64,000 bases of DNA from Bradyrhizobiaceae bacterium (lineage in GTDB: Bacteria > Pseudomonadota > Alphaproteobacteria > Rhizobiales > Xanthobacteraceae). Numbering within the stretch: the stretch's first letter is position 1; every line of letters starts with the position of its first letter. Of this stretch, positions 24,883 through 34,215 are shown one piece after another. The stretch covers positions 504,707-568,706 of the forward strand of contig JADYXZ010000020.1 in NCBI GenBank assembly GCA_020853885.1. Reading direction: 5' to 3'. Under the pieces are notes generated by a model. It saw only the letters and a program-made list of their open reading frames with translations. It was not told the origin of the DNA and did no database searches. The position numbers and the translations under genes were made by a program.

Positions 24883-25002
24883 ATTGTGACGATTTGCCGT
24901 TCTCTGTGCGCGTGGAAGAAAGAATTGGAACGCGCTTCGAACGAATCGCGTCCGAATCGCTGACAGCGCGCGCTTCGAGATTCGTTCTCGACTAGATGTT
25001 GC
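24867..25002 (-). repeat. Duplicated element, copy B
   Basis: This 136-bp block matches copy A (24591-24725). The best-preserved part is 24927-24964, and both end in ACTAGATGTTGC. The upstream flank differs, so the duplication did not extend further. Confidence 0.65.
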
Positions 25003-25088
25003 CACTCGCCGTCACGCTACTACGAATTCTATGAGTGCGCACGATCATCGTCGCTGGCAAGCGCGTGTGCAGCGTTAACGCCTTGTGC

Positions 25089-25919
25089 TCAGCGGATCGC
25101 CGGCGCCTGGCGACTCGGGCGCGCCTCGCTCGAAAAATACGTGGCATGCATGACGAAGGTGCCGAGCTTGGTGCCGAAGGAGACGCGCTGCGGTACGAGC
25201 ATGCGGGTGCCGGCGACGGGCGCGAGCCACACGAAGATGTCCTTGTTGTCGATGAGCTCCTTCACCGACTTGCGGTTCGGCCGGTGGCCGGCGACCGGAC
25301 GATACTGCACGCGGCAGACGGCAAGCGGCCCGGAATATCCCTTGACGTCCTTCGCGGCCTCGGTGCGCAGGTAGATGAACTCGAGGTCGTAGCGCTGCCG
25401 GCCGTCGTAGATCGGCAAGGTGCGGTCGCAGGCGGCCGGACCGGTCAGGTCGCCGGTGCCGGCGACCGGCATCAGGAGCGCGCTCATGGGGTCGACCGCG
25501 CCGGTACGGTGCTCGTCCGTCACCGGTATGCGGTCGGCGGCCTCCGGTCGCGGCTCGACCTTCTCGTCCCAGATCGCGCCGGCGGCGCCGGCGAGGCGAA
25601 GTTCTTCCGACTTGCGGTCGGTTTCGGAGTTGGCCGAATAATTTACGGGCGAAATCCTGCCGTCGATCAGCTTGCCGCGGGCGCTGGCGGTGCCCTTGCC
25701 GCCGGTCACGAGCTGCAGGACGCCGGTCACCATGCCGCTGCCGGCGGCGGAATAGCTGTCGTCATTCACGTGGACGACGAGGGCGGCCTGGCCGATCTGC
25801 AGGCCGGTGAAGGAAACGGTGTAGCGCGCCTCCAGGGCTCCGCCGGCCAGAGCCGGGGAGGCTGCAAGCAGGGCGGAAGCAAGCCCCCCAAAGCAGAACC
25901 TCGATCGACGCATCGGCAA
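25089..25919 (-). CDS. DUF3108 domain-containing periplasmic protein
   Basis: 276 aa. Residues 1-25 are a signal peptide (FGGLASALLAASPALAGG). The mature protein starts LEARYTVSFTGLQIGQAALVVHV and has ISPVNYSANSETDRKSEELRLAG and PLAVCRVQYRPVAGHRPNRKS, in line with the beta-rich DUF3108 envelope family. No enzyme activity is established for it. Start 25919 or the ATG two codons later are equivalent. It diverges from rpmB with 393 bp between that hold two large hairpins. Confidence 0.75.
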   Translation of the reverse strand: MPMRRSRFCFGGLASALLAASPALAGGALEARYTVSFTGLQIGQAALVVHVNDDSYSAAGSGMVTGVLQLVTGGKGTASARGKLIDGRISPVNYSANSETDRKSEELRLAGAAGAIWDEKVEPRPEAADRIPVTDEHRTGAVDPMSALLMPVAGTGDLTGPAACDRTLPIYDGRQRYDLEFIYLRTEAAKDVKGYSGPLAVCRVQYRPVAGHRPNRKSVKELIDNKDIFVWLAPVAGTRMLVPQRVSFGTKLGTFVMHATYFSSEARPSRQAPAIR

Positions 25920-26023
25920 ACCCCTTTGCTCGTCTTTTTACCGTCAGAATGCCGCCAAGGCATGACGCAAAACGGCTGTTCCGGCATCCGGGCGACCGAA
26001 TGACCAACGACTGGGGCCGGCTC

Positions 26024-26085
26024 AGGGTCGGATCGGTCCAGATGGAATCGCGACGCAATTCCATCTGGACCGTGAATCCGACCCT
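26024..26085. repeat. Large hairpin H1
   Basis: Outer arms AGGGTCGGAT (26024-26033) and ATCCGACCCT (26076-26085) and inner arms CGGTCCAGATGGAAT (26034-26048) and ATTCCATCTGGACCG (26058-26072). A 3-nt bulge, TGA, lies on the 3' side. Same design as H2, in the opposite orientation. Confidence 0.75.
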
Positions 26086-26097
26086 ATTCAATAGTTT

Positions 26098-26158
26098 AGG
26101 GTGCGATTCACGCTTCAGAAGGAAGCGCGAGCGTTTCCTTCTGAAGCGATCGCACCCT
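26098..26158. repeat. Large hairpin H2
   Basis: Outer arms AGGGTGCGAT (26098-26107) and ATCGCACCCT (26149-26158) and inner arms CGCTTCAGAAGGAA (26111-26124) and TTCCTTCTGAAGCG (26135-26148). The 3-nt bulge, TCA, is on the 5' side, exactly the reverse complement of H1's bulge. Confidence 0.75.
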
Positions 26159-26206
26159 AGGCCGTGGGGCCGGAATACGTCGGAACTGTGGAGCCGCGGC
26201 CGGAAC

Positions 26207-26235
26207 TTGACGCTCGGCTTTGGGCCGACTATCAG
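26207..26235 (+). promoter_or_regulatory. Predicted rpmB promoter
   Basis: TTGACG (26207-26212), 17 bp, TATCAG (26230-26235). Transcription would begin near 26242, about 70 nt before the rpmB ATG. Confidence 0.55.
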
Positions 26236-26312
26236 GACCGCACTCTCCAATAGGATCGGCGAGCGAGGCGGGTTTGCCCGCGGGGCTGCCGGTATGGGCA
26301 AGGATTTTGATC

Positions 26313-26600
26313 ATGTCGCGGCGTTGCGAACTCACCGGCAAGGGCGTGCTCGTCGGCCACAAGGTGAGCCACTCCAACATCAAGACCAAGCGCCGGTTCC
26401 TGCCGAACCTGTGCAACGTCACGCTGCGCAGCGACGCGCTCGGCCGCTCCGTGCGCATGCGCGTGAGCGCGAACGCGCTGAAGTCGGTGGACCACCGCGG
26501 CGGGCTCGATGCCTTCCTGCTGAAGGCGCGGGAGACCGAGCTGTCGCCGAAGGCGCGCGAGTTGCGGCGGCAGATCCAGAAGGCGGTTGCCGGCGCCTGA
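26313..26600 (+). CDS. rpmB: 50S ribosomal protein L28
   Basis: 95 aa. [33 protein letters not shown] is the typical opening of alphaproteobacterial L28, and the rest is the basic body with [20 protein letters not shown]. The Cys zinc motif of some L28 forms is absent, as usual in this class. AAGGA sits 8 nt before the ATG. It is a single-gene unit with its own promoter and a downstream hairpin. Confidence 0.97.
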   Translation: MSRRCELTGKGVLVGHKVSHSNIKTKRRFLPNLCNVTLRSDALGRSVRMRVSANALKSVDHRGGLDAFLLKARETELSPKARELRRQIQKAVAGA

Positions 26601-26622
26601 GCCGGTCTAGATTTTTTACGTG

Positions 26623-26671
26623 GCGCATGTTCTTGGCGGCGAACCGGTACCCACTTCGCCGGAACATGCGC
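26623..26671. repeat. Rhizobial palindromic repeat acting as bidirectional terminator
   Basis: GCGCATGTTC...GAACATGCGC with inner CGGCGAA/TTCGCCG around the loop CCGGTACCCAC. The complement reads as the common rhizobial element with AAGTGGGTACCGG in its loop. It lies exactly between the converging rpmB and phytase-like genes, touching the latter's stop codon. Confidence 0.75.
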
Positions 26672-27696
26672 TAGTCGTCAATCAAAGCGAAGCGCAGGAG
26701 CAGCGTCCGCTGCAGCCGGCTGAAATTGTCGTCGGAGACGATCGTGAGGATCGTCTCGCCGGCCCCGTTCCGGTGCGCCGAGATCCCTTCCATATTGTCG
26801 ATCTCATGGCTGTTACCGGCCTCGATCAGGACAGGGCCGTCGACGACGGCACCGGGCTTGATCTCCTGTAGCGACAGGCGGCGGATGCGCATGCCCACGC
26901 CGCGTGCGAACGAGAAATGCCGCTCAAGGATCAGGAGATCGCCGCCCGGCGTCAGCGTCGCGTCGGTGATGTCGAAGTCGTTGCTGCGGCGGATGGCGAA
27001 GGCGCCCGGCGCCGGCCCGCCGATGAGGAAGCCCTGAACATTGTCGGCGGCGTCGAGGCCGCGCTCGGAAATCGCAATCAGCGTGCCGGCGAGCGGCAAG
27101 CCCTTCGGCACGTGCACGAGCGCCTCGATCCCCTGGTTCTGCGGGAGCGAGCGAATGGCGGCGGGCGCCGGGAGCGGAACGGCGCGGGCGGCGAGGCCGC
27201 GCCTGCCATAGTCGTAGTGTACGATCCGGTGCGTGCGTTCGATGCCGACATAGAGCGTGCCGCCGTCGCCGGCGAGGGCTTCGGTGTCGTACCAGCCGAT
27301 CGCCGCCAGCGTGCGGCCGTCTTGCGCGAGCATCGGCGCGATCTCCGCGTCGGCGATGCCGGCGGGCCGGTTGCCGTCGGAAACGATGCGCCCGCGCACC
27401 CAGAAGCCGCGGTCGGAGATGGCGATGAATTGCGCGCCGTCCGCGGCGACGCGGATTCCCGACAGGCCGCCGAAGCGCTCGTGATTTGATGTCAGCACGA
27501 GGCCGCCGCGGAATTCGAGCCGGCCGAAGCGCTTCAGCTCGGGTTCGCGCCGCTCGAACGCCGGGATCGGGGTTGCGGCAATCTCGATCCGTGCCGTCGA
27601 CGATTTCTCGGATTGCGCAAGCGGCGCGGAAGGACCTGCGGCGAGCGCGATCAGGCCGGCGAGAAGGAGGGCGGCGGTCCGCGCCCGATGCCTCAT
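26671..27696 (-). CDS. Esterase-like activity of phytase family protein
   Basis: 341 aa with a signal peptide (about 1-28, [19 protein letters not shown]). [41 protein letters not shown] and [19 protein letters not shown] indicate the beta-propeller phytase-like esterase family, and [25 protein letters not shown] is the usual end block. The protein is likely periplasmic and its substrate is unknown. It overlaps cobT by 4 bp (ATGA), so it is translationally coupled to it, an association seen in rhizobia. Confidence 0.88.
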   Translation of the reverse strand: MRHRARTAALLLAGLIALAAGPSAPLAQSEKSSTARIEIAATPIPAFERREPELKRFGRLEFRGGLVLTSNHERFGGLSGIRVAADGAQFIAISDRGFWVRGRIVSDGNRPAGIADAEIAPMLAQDGRTLAAIGWYDTEALAGDGGTLYVGIERTHRIVHYDYGRRGLAARAVPLPAPAAIRSLPQNQGIEALVHVPKGLPLAGTLIAISERGLDAADNVQGFLIGGPAPGAFAIRRSNDFDITDATLTPGGDLLILERHFSFARGVGMRIRRLSLQEIKPGAVVDGPVLIEAGNSHEIDNMEGISAHRNGAGETILTIVSDDNFSRLQRTLLLRFALIDD

Positions 27697-29582
27697 CGCC
27701 GCGTCCCGGCGCGCACGCGGCGCGGCTCGGGCGCTGATTCTTCGTCGAAGAGCTCGGCAAGCTTCTCGGTCATGGCGCCGCCGAGCTCCTCGGCATCCAC
27801 GATCGTGACGGCACGGCGATAATAGCGCGTCACGTCGTGACCGATGCCGATCGCAAGCAGTTCCACGGGCGAACGCGTCTCGATCTCCTCGATGATGTAG
27901 CGCAGGTGCCGCTCGAGGTAGTTGCCGGGATTGACCGAGAGCGTCGAGTCGTCGACCGGCGCGCCGTCGGAGATCATCATCAGGATTTTGCGCGACTCCG
28001 TCCGCGCCAGCAGCCGCTTGTGCGCCCAGTCGAGCGCTTCGCCGTCGATGTTCTCCTTCAGCAGTCCCTCGCGCATCATCAGGCCGAGGTTCTTGCGCGC
28101 GCGCCGCCACGGCGCGTCGGCCGACTTGTAGATGATGTGGCGGAGATCGTTGAGGCGGCCGGGATTGGCCGGCTTGTTCGCGGCGAGCCACGCCTCGCGC
28201 GACTGCCCGCCCTTCCAGGCGCGCGTGGTGAAGCCGAGGATCTCCACCTTGACGCCGCAGCGCTCGAGCGTGCGGGCGAGGATGTCGGCGCAGGTGGCGG
28301 CGACGGTGATCGGCCGGCCGCGCATGGAGCCGGAATTGTCCAGGAGCAGCGTCACCACGGTGTCGCGGAAATCGGTGTCGCGCTCGCGCTTGAAGGAGAG
28401 CGGCTGGAAGGGGTCGATGACGACGCGCGAGAGCCGCGCGGGGTCGAGCATGCCCTCCTCGAGGTCGAACTCCCAGGCGCGGTTCTGCTTGGCGAGCAAC
28501 CGCCGCTGCAGGCGGTTGGCGAGGCGGGCGACGACGCCCTGCAGGTGCTGCAACTGCTTGTCGAGATAGGAGCGCAGCCGGGCGAGCTCTTCGGGGTCGC
28601 AGAGGTCCTCGGCGCCGACGACCTCGTCGAAGCGGGTCGTGTAGGCGCGATAGGCGGGGCCGCGCGGCTCGTTCCTGCCGCCCTCGCGCGGGCGCCAGGG
28701 CTCGGCGGCGTCCTGCGCGTCGGCGGAATCGAAATCCTCCAGCCGGTCGGACGAGGGCGCTTCCTCGGTCTCGGTCGTCTGCTCGGACACGTCGTCGGCG
28801 GCGAGCTTCGCGTCCTCCGGCGTGCTGCCTTCCTCGGCGTCCTGTCCCTCGGCGGCGTTCTCGTCGCTCGCCTGATCCTGATTCTGCTCGTCCTCGTCCT
28901 CGCTGCTGTCCTCCTCGCGGTCGGAGGCCTGCTCGTCGCCCATGTCGAGAGAGGTCAGGAGTTCGTGCAGGGCTTCCGCGAAACCGCGCTGGTCGTCGAT
29001 CTCCTCGGTGAGGCGATTGAGCTCGCGGTTGGAGCGGCTCTCCACATAGTCGCGCCACAGATCGACCAGCTTGCGCGCGGCGGGCGGCGGCTCCATGCCG
29101 GTGAGGCGCTCGCGCACCATCATGGCGAGCGCGTCCTCGAGCGGCGCGTCGGCGCGCTCGCTGACGTCGGCGAAGTTCTTGTGGAAGCGGTCTTCCAGCA
29201 TGGCCGTAAGGTTATCGGCAACGCCGTCCATGCGGCGGGCGCCGATCGCCTCGACGCGCGCCTGCTCGACCGCCTCGAACACGGCGCGGCCCTGGCCGCT
29301 TTGCGGCAGCATGCGCTTGTGGATCGCGGGATTGTGGACGGCGAGGCGGAGCGCCATGGAGTCCGCATGGCCGCGCAGGATGGCGGCGTCCTGCTTGGTC
29401 ATGCGCCGCGGCGGCTCGGGCAGCCGCGCGCGCTCGCCGGTGAGCGCCGGCTTTTCCGCCGCAAAGGAGACGTCGAGATCCGGACGGCCGGCGATCGCGC
29501 GGATGCAGCCGGCCACCGCCCGCTTGAACGGCTCGGCGGGCGGTTCGGATGTCTTGCCCTTGCCGGTGTTCGGGATCGACAT
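27693..29582 (-). CDS. cobT: Aerobic cobaltochelatase subunit CobT
   Basis: 629 aa. The N-terminal CobT domain is about 1-215, followed by an acidic low-complexity linker (214-296, many D/E/Q) and a von Willebrand A domain whose MIDAS motif DNSGS is at 415-419. With CobS and CobN it inserts cobalt into hydrogenobyrinate a,c-diamide in aerobic B12 synthesis; CobS and CobT form the AAA+/VWA motor. It follows cobS by 15 bp. cobN is not in the window. Confidence 0.95.
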   Translation of the reverse strand: MSIPNTGKGKTSEPPAEPFKRAVAGCIRAIAGRPDLDVSFAAEKPALTGERARLPEPPRRMTKQDAAILRGHADSMALRLAVHNPAIHKRMLPQSGQGRAVFEAVEQARVEAIGARRMDGVADNLTAMLEDRFHKNFADVSERADAPLEDALAMMVRERLTGMEPPPAARKLVDLWRDYVESRSNRELNRLTEEIDDQRGFAEALHELLTSLDMGDEQASDREEDSSEDEDEQNQDQASDENAAEGQDAEEGSTPEDAKLAADDVSEQTTETEEAPSSDRLEDFDSADAQDAAEPWRPREGGRNEPRGPAYRAYTTRFDEVVGAEDLCDPEELARLRSYLDKQLQHLQGVVARLANRLQRRLLAKQNRAWEFDLEEGMLDPARLSRVVIDPFQPLSFKRERDTDFRDTVVTLLLDNSGSMRGRPITVAATCADILARTLERCGVKVEILGFTTRAWKGGQSREAWLAANKPANPGRLNDLRHIIYKSADAPWRRARKNLGLMMREGLLKENIDGEALDWAHKRLLARTESRKILMMISDGAPVDDSTLSVNPGNYLERHLRYIIEEIETRSPVELLAIGIGHDVTRYYRRAVTIVDAEELGGAMTEKLAELFDEESAPEPRRVRAGTRR

Positions 29583-29597
29583 TGCTCAGGACATGGC

Positions 29598-30584
29598 TCA
29601 GGACAGCGCGACGTTCACCGTTGATTCCGGCAGCTCGCGGCCGAAGGCGCGCTGATAGAACTCGGCCACCAGCGGACGCTCGAGCTCGTCGCACTTGTTC
29701 ATGAAGGTGACGCGGAAGGCGAAGCCGATGTCCTGGAAGATTTCGGCATTGTCGGCCCAGGTGATCACCGTGCGCGGGCTCATGACGGTCGAGAGATCGC
29801 CGTTCACGAAGGCCGAGCGCGTGAGGTCGGCGACGCGCACCATCTTCGACACGGTCTCGCGTCCCTCCGTCGTGCGGTACTTCGGCGACTTGGCCAGCAC
29901 GATGTCCACTTCCTTGTCGTGCGGCAGATAGTTGAGCGTCGTCACGATCGACCAGCGGTCCATCTGCCCCTGATTGATCTGCTGGGTGCCGTGATAGAGG
30001 CCGGTGGTGTCGCCGAGGCCAACGGTGTTCGCGGTCGCAAACAGGCGGAACGCCGGATGCGGGCGGATCACGCGGTTCTGGTCCAAGAGGGTGAGCTTGC
30101 CGGAGATTTCCAGCACACGCTGGATCACGAACATCACGTCCGGGCGGCCGGCGTCATACTCGTCGAAGCAGAGCGCGATGTTGCGCTGGAGCGCCCACGG
30201 CAGGATGCCGTCGCGGAATTCGGTGACCTGCATGCCTTCCTTGAGGACGATCGCGTCCTTGCCGACGAGGTCGATACGGCTGATGTGGCTGTCGAGGTTG
30301 ACGCGCACGCACGGCCAGTTGAGGCGGGCGGCCACCTGCTCGACGTGGGTCGACTTGCCGGTGCCGTGATAGCCGGCGATCAGCACGCGGCGGTTGTGCG
30401 CGAAGCCGGCGAGGATCGCCAGCGTCGTGTCGTGGTCGAACACGTAATCCGGATCGAGGTCGGGGACATGCTCTTCGGACTGCGAATAGGCCGGAACTTC
30501 CATGTCGATATCGAGGCCAAAGACCTGCCGCACCGACACCTTCATGTCAGGCAGGCCGGGGATTTGCTGCGTCGCTTCAGTCAT
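29598..30584 (-). CDS. cobS: Aerobic cobaltochelatase subunit CobS
   Basis: 328 aa, an AAA+ ATPase. Walker [10 protein letters not shown] is at 71-79, Walker B region [16 protein letters not shown], and [34 protein letters not shown] covers sensor 1 and the family insert. It powers cobalt insertion with CobT. GGAGAAAC just before ATG 30584 decides this start over one seven codons upstream. It heads the cobS-cobT-esterase operon, 173 bp from the J-domain gene. Confidence 0.96.
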   Translation of the reverse strand: MTEATQQIPGLPDMKVSVRQVFGLDIDMEVPAYSQSEEHVPDLDPDYVFDHDTTLAILAGFAHNRRVLIAGYHGTGKSTHVEQVAARLNWPCVRVNLDSHISRIDLVGKDAIVLKEGMQVTEFRDGILPWALQRNIALCFDEYDAGRPDVMFVIQRVLEISGKLTLLDQNRVIRPHPAFRLFATANTVGLGDTTGLYHGTQQINQGQMDRWSIVTTLNYLPHDKEVDIVLAKSPKYRTTEGRETVSKMVRVADLTRSAFVNGDLSTVMSPRTVITWADNAEIFQDIGFAFRVTFMNKCDELERPLVAEFYQRAFGRELPESTVNVALS

Positions 30585-30757
30585 TGTTTCTCCGTGGCCT
30601 CGCAACGGCCGCGAGACCTGATTCGTACAGGCAGGCTAATTCGGGGTGGCCGGATTGGATATAGGATGCAAGCTAGCAGAATCACCGGCCGCCGCGGAAG
30701 GCTACACCTAACCGACTGACAAACCAGCGAGAATTCTCTTTGCGGCCGGCCGGGATT

Positions 30758-31387
30758 TCAGCAGAAGCCGGCGGCCTTCAGGTAGTTGTAGGCCTGAATC
30801 ACCGCGCGCAGCCGGTCCTCGTAAGAGCGGTCGCCGCCGTGGCTGTCGGGGTGGTGGCGCTTCACCTGCTCCTTGAATTTGGCCTTGATCTCGGCGGCCG
30901 TGGCGTCGATCTCGAGGCCGAGCGTCTCGAACGCCTTGCGCTCGGCATTGCGGACCTGGCGGCCCTCGGGGATCTCCCGCCGGGCCTGGGCGCCGCGGTC
31001 GGCGGCGTCGAAGAAGCCGAACGGATCGTGCCAGCTGAATCCCTGGTCCGCGCCCGTAGCGGAAGCTCCTTCCGCCCCGCTACGGCGGGCGCCGTTCATG
31101 CCCATGCGCCAGGTCGGCCGGTGACCGGTGACCGCATCCTTCTGGTAGGCGGCGACGGCGTCGTCGTTCAGGCCGGCAAAATAATTGTAATTCGCATTGT
31201 AGGCGCGCACGTGATCGAGGCAGTAGTGCCAATACTCGCCCTCATGCCCGCGGCCTTTGGGAGCCCGATGGGTTCCCGGCCGGTCGCAGCCCGCCCAGTC
31301 GCATTCGCGCACGGCGCGCGCGGACACGTCCTCCTCGCGGGGGCGGCGCACCCGGATGCGGTCGAACAGGGGGGAGTCGAACTTCAT
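30758..31387 (-). CDS. J-domain (DnaJ-like) protein
   Basis: 209 aa. The J-domain is C-terminal (about 145-209): ERKAFETLGLEIDATAAEIKAKFKEQVKRHHPDSHGGDRSYEDRLRAVIQAYNYL, with the HPD tripeptide. The N-terminal part has CDWAGCDRPGTHRAPKGRGHEGEYWHYCLDHVRAYN, a possible zinc-binding Cys/His cluster. It should recruit Hsp70 for a specific task. This gene between bolA and cobS is a conserved rhizobial arrangement. A link to cobaltochelatase is contextual only. Confidence 0.88.
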   Translation of the reverse strand: MKFDSPLFDRIRVRRPREEDVSARAVRECDWAGCDRPGTHRAPKGRGHEGEYWHYCLDHVRAYNANYNYFAGLNDDAVAAYQKDAVTGHRPTWRMGMNGARRSGAEGASATGADQGFSWHDPFGFFDAADRGAQARREIPEGRQVRNAERKAFETLGLEIDATAAEIKAKFKEQVKRHHPDSHGGDRSYEDRLRAVIQAYNYLKAAGFC

Positions 31388-31502
31388 CTTGCAATTATGA
31401 GCACGAGTTTGCGGCAGGACAAGGAACCACGCCTTGCATAGCAGATGCAGGTTGTCCGTCTGTTGACGCGAGCCCCGATGGCGTGCAAAGCGCCGTCTTA
31501 AT

Positions 31503-31769
31503 ATGGATACGACCGATCGAATCCGAAACGCTCTTGCCGGCGCGCTGCATCCGGCGCGGCTCGAGGTCCTCGACGAGAGCGGAAAGCATGTCGGGCATGC
31601 CGGGGCGATTCCCGGCAAGACGACGCACATCCGCATCATCGTCGAGAGCGAGGCATTCCGCGGCAAGAGCCGGATCGACCGCCACCGCATGGTGAACGAT
31701 CTCCTGAAAGGGGAGATCGCCGACGGCCTGCATGCGCTGGCGATCGAGGCCCACGCGCCGGGCGAATGA
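31503..31769 (+). CDS. bolA: BolA-family protein
   Basis: 88 aa. LHPARLEVLDESGKHVGHAG followed by THIRIIVESEAFRGKSRIDRHRMVNDLLKGEIADGLHALAIEAHAP is a full BolA domain with the conserved HRMVNDLL helix. BolA proteins bind monothiol glutaredoxins through shared Fe-S clusters and some act as regulators. It diverges from the J-domain gene (115 bp) and ends directly against the converging CorC-type gene. Confidence 0.95.
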   Translation: MDTTDRIRNALAGALHPARLEVLDESGKHVGHAGAIPGKTTHIRIIVESEAFRGKSRIDRHRMVNDLLKGEIADGLHALAIEAHAPGE

Positions 31770-33056
31770 TCAGGTGCCGCGGGGCAGCGAGGCCGGTTCC
31801 TTGCGCTGGAGCGGCGTCACGCGCAGCGTCGTGATGCGGTTGCGGTTCTTGCGCAGCACCTGGAAGCGATAGCCGTGGAAGGTGAAGGTCTGGCCCACTT
31901 CCGGGATCAGGCGTGCTTCGTGGATCACCAGTCCGGCGACGGTGGTGGCTTCCTCGTCGGGCAGGTTCCAGTCCAGCGCCCGGTTAAGGTCGCGGATCGG
32001 CACCGAGCCGTCGACGGTGACGGAGCCGTCGGGCTGCGGGCGCACGCCCGACACCGAGATGTCGTGCTCGTCGGCGATGTCGCCGACGATCTCCTCCAGA
32101 ATGTCCTCCAGCGTGACGAGCCCCATCACCTCGCCGTACTCGTCGACGACGAGCGCGAAGTGGGTCTTGCGGCGGAGGAACGCGCGGAGCTGATCGGGCA
32201 GCGGCCGGCTTTCCGGCACGAACCACGGCTTGAGCGCGAGCGAGCCGATGTCGATCTGCGTGACATCGCCGCCGACGGCGGCGAGCGCGCGCAGGAGATT
32301 CTTCACGTGCAGGACGCCGACGATGTTCTCCGGCGTGCCGCGCCAGAGCGGCAGGCGTGTATAGGGCGCGGCGAGCACGTCGGCGACGATCTTCTCCGGC
32401 GGGTCGTCGGCATCGATCGCCACCATGCGGGTGCGATGGATCATGACGTCGGAGACCTCGAGCTCCTGCAGGTCGAGGAGCCCGCCCAGCATGTCGCGGT
32501 CGGATTTCACCACGCTGCCCTCGCGGTGCAGGAGATCGACCGCGCCGCGCAGCTCCTCGTGGCTATTGGTGAGCGGATCCTTCTCCTTCGGCCTGAAGCC
32601 GGCGAGGGCGAGCAGACGGAGGACGGCGCCTTCGACCGCGGGTGTCACCGGGCCGAACAGCGCGACGACGGCGGCCACGGTCCTCGCCGTCAGCAGCGCC
32701 ACGCGTTCGGGTTGATAGGAGACGACGGTCTTGGGCAGGACGCGCACGAACAGGAGGACCAGCACGGTCATCGCCAGCGTCACATAGACGAAGCCGACGG
32801 CGCCGAACCATGACAGGAAAACGACGGCGAGTAGCGCGCAGGCGCCGACGATCGCGAGATTGCGCGCGATGAAGACCGACTGGGTCAGGCGCTCGCGCGA
32901 TTGCAGCAGCCGGTCGATCAGCGCCGCACGCGGGTCGTCTGCCGCCGGGCGCGAGCGCGCGGCGAGGGTGATCGCCGCCTCGCCGGCGGACAGGACGAAC
33001 GTCAGGGCCATGCAGGCGGCGACAAAGACGAGCGAGACGATTTCGGGCGTGGTCAT
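31770..33056 (-). CDS. HlyC/CorC-family (CNNM) membrane protein with CBS domains
   Basis: 428 aa. N-terminal CNNM/DUF21 membrane domain with about four helices (residues 5-185), a CBS pair (about 205-330, with VMIHRTRMVAID and LVVDEYGEVMGLVTLEDILEEIVGDI), and a C-terminal CorC_HlyC domain (345-420). The family is tied to divalent-cation (Mg/Co) homeostasis. It is the last gene after aroK-aroB on this strand, 16 bp after aroB, as commonly found in rhizobia. Confidence 0.93.
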   Translation of the reverse strand: MTTPEIVSLVFVAACMALTFVLSAGEAAITLAARSRPAADDPRAALIDRLLQSRERLTQSVFIARNLAIVGACALLAVVFLSWFGAVGFVYVTLAMTVLVLLFVRVLPKTVVSYQPERVALLTARTVAAVVALFGPVTPAVEGAVLRLLALAGFRPKEKDPLTNSHEELRGAVDLLHREGSVVKSDRDMLGGLLDLQELEVSDVMIHRTRMVAIDADDPPEKIVADVLAAPYTRLPLWRGTPENIVGVLHVKNLLRALAAVGGDVTQIDIGSLALKPWFVPESRPLPDQLRAFLRRKTHFALVVDEYGEVMGLVTLEDILEEIVGDIADEHDISVSGVRPQPDGSVTVDGSVPIRDLNRALDWNLPDEEATTVAGLVIHEARLIPEVGQTFTFHGYRFQVLRKNRNRITTLRVTPLQRKEPASLPRGT

Positions 33057-33072
33057 GGCCGTGGGGCGGATG

Positions 33073-34215
33073 TCAATCCCGCAACGCCTCGTTCAGCAGT
33101 GTGCGGACGGGCTCGGGGTCGACGCCGGATTCGACGAAGGCTTTGCCGATTCCGCGGCTCAGGATGAAGGTAAGTTGGCCGCGGCGAACCTTCTTGTCCT
33201 GCGCCATGCGCGACAGCAGAGCGTCGGCGCCGGGGAGTCCGCCCGGCACTTCGGCGAGCCGTGTCGGCAACCCGGCGGCCCGCAGGTGGGCGGATGTGCG
33301 CTCTCCGTCGGCCGCCGCGCAATGGCCGAGCTTCGCGGACAGACGGAACGCGAGCACCATGCCGAGTGCGACCGCCTCGCCATGCAGCAGCAGGCCGGAG
33401 AAGCCGGTCGCCGCTTCCAGCGCGTGGCCGAAGGTGTGGCCGAAATTCAGCAGCGCGCGGTCGCCGGTCTCGCGCTCGTCGCGGGCGACGATCGCGGCCT
33501 TGTGGCGGCAGCTTGCGGCGATCGCCTCGGCGCGGGCGGCGCCGCCGGAAAACACCTCGCCGCGCTTGCGTTCGAGCCATTCGAAGAACGGGGCGTCGAC
33601 GATCAGCCCGTACTTGACCACCTCGGCGTAACCGGCGCGGAACTCGCGCGCCGGCAACGTGTCGAGCAGGTCGATATCGGCGAGGACGAGGGCGGGTTGG
33701 TGGAAGGCGCCGACGAGGTTCTTGCCGTGGCGCGTATTGATGCCGGTCTTGCCGCCGACGGAGCTGTCGACCTGGGCGAGCAGCGTGGTCGGGATCTGCA
33801 CGAAGTCGGTGCCGCGACGGCTGATCGCAGCGGCGAAACCGGCGAGGTCGCCGACCACCCCGCCGCCGAGCGCGATGACGAGATCGCCGCGCTCGATCCG
33901 GGCGGCGAGGATCGCGTCGACGACCTTTTCGAGGGCGGCGAAGCTCTTCGAGTTCTCTCCCGGCGCCACGACGATGCGGCTTGCGCGGATCGACGCCGCG
34001 GCCAGCGCGCGTTCGAGACGGGCGAGATGCAGCGCGCCGACCGTCTCGTCGGTGACGATGGCGACGGCCGCGCCCGGCCGCAGCCGGGCGATGCGGCTGC
34101 CCGCCTCATCGAGCAGTCCCGTGCCGATGACGATCTCGTAGCTGCGCTCGGCGAGCGAGACGGGAACGACGATCGGCGCGATGCCGGAGACGGCTTTCTC
34201 GGAAACGGAGCTCAT
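33073..34215 (-). CDS. aroB: 3-dehydroquinate synthase
   Basis: 380 aa. RGDLVIALGGGVVGDLAGFAA binds NAD, RGTDFVQIPTTLLAQVDSSVGGKTGIN is the AroB signature, and NFGHTFGHALEAATGF gives zinc-ligand histidines. It converts DAHP to 3-dehydroquinate, step two of the shikimate pathway. It overlaps aroK by 4 bp, the classic aroK-aroB operon. Confidence 0.97.
   Translation of the reverse strand: MSSVSEKAVSGIAPIVVPVSLAERSYEIVIGTGLLDEAGSRIARLRPGAAVAIVTDETVGALHLARLERALAAASIRASRIVVAPGENSKSFAALEKVVDAILAARIERGDLVIALGGGVVGDLAGFAAAISRRGTDFVQIPTTLLAQVDSSVGGKTGINTRHGKNLVGAFHQPALVLADIDLLDTLPAREFRAGYAEVVKYGLIVDAPFFEWLERKRGEVFSGGAARAEAIAASCRHKAAIVARDERETGDRALLNFGHTFGHALEAATGFSGLLLHGEAVALGMVLAFRLSAKLGHCAAADGERTSAHLRAAGLPTRLAEVPGGLPGADALLSRMAQDKKVRRGQLTFILSRGIGKAFVESGVDPEPVRTLLNEALRD

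Larger units (their letters stand above)
24577..25088. other. 512-bp spacer with a diverged 135-bp direct duplication
   Basis: Two related blocks, 24591-24725 and 24867-25002, stand in the same orientation about 140 bp apart. The shared core around GGAACGAATCGCGCCCGAAT (with 4 changes in 38 bp) and the identical ends TGCT and ACTAGATGTTGC show duplication. The unit proximal to the helicase gene probably carries its promoter. A 55-codon open frame lies between the units. No known RNA family was recognised. Confidence 0.6.
25920..26312. other. Divergent spacer upstream of rpmB
   Basis: 393 bp between the DUF3108 gene and rpmB. It contains two large mirror-image hairpins (26024-26085 and 26098-26158), a good promoter for rpmB (26207-26235) and a small GCGGG/CCCGC hairpin in the rpmB leader near 26276-26290. 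No gene seen. Confidence 0.65.

Noticed and set aside
30585-30757. Cobalamin riboswitch upstream of cobS
   Set aside because: I looked for the B12-box-like core (GCCACTG) and long leader; neither is present in this 173-bp gap.
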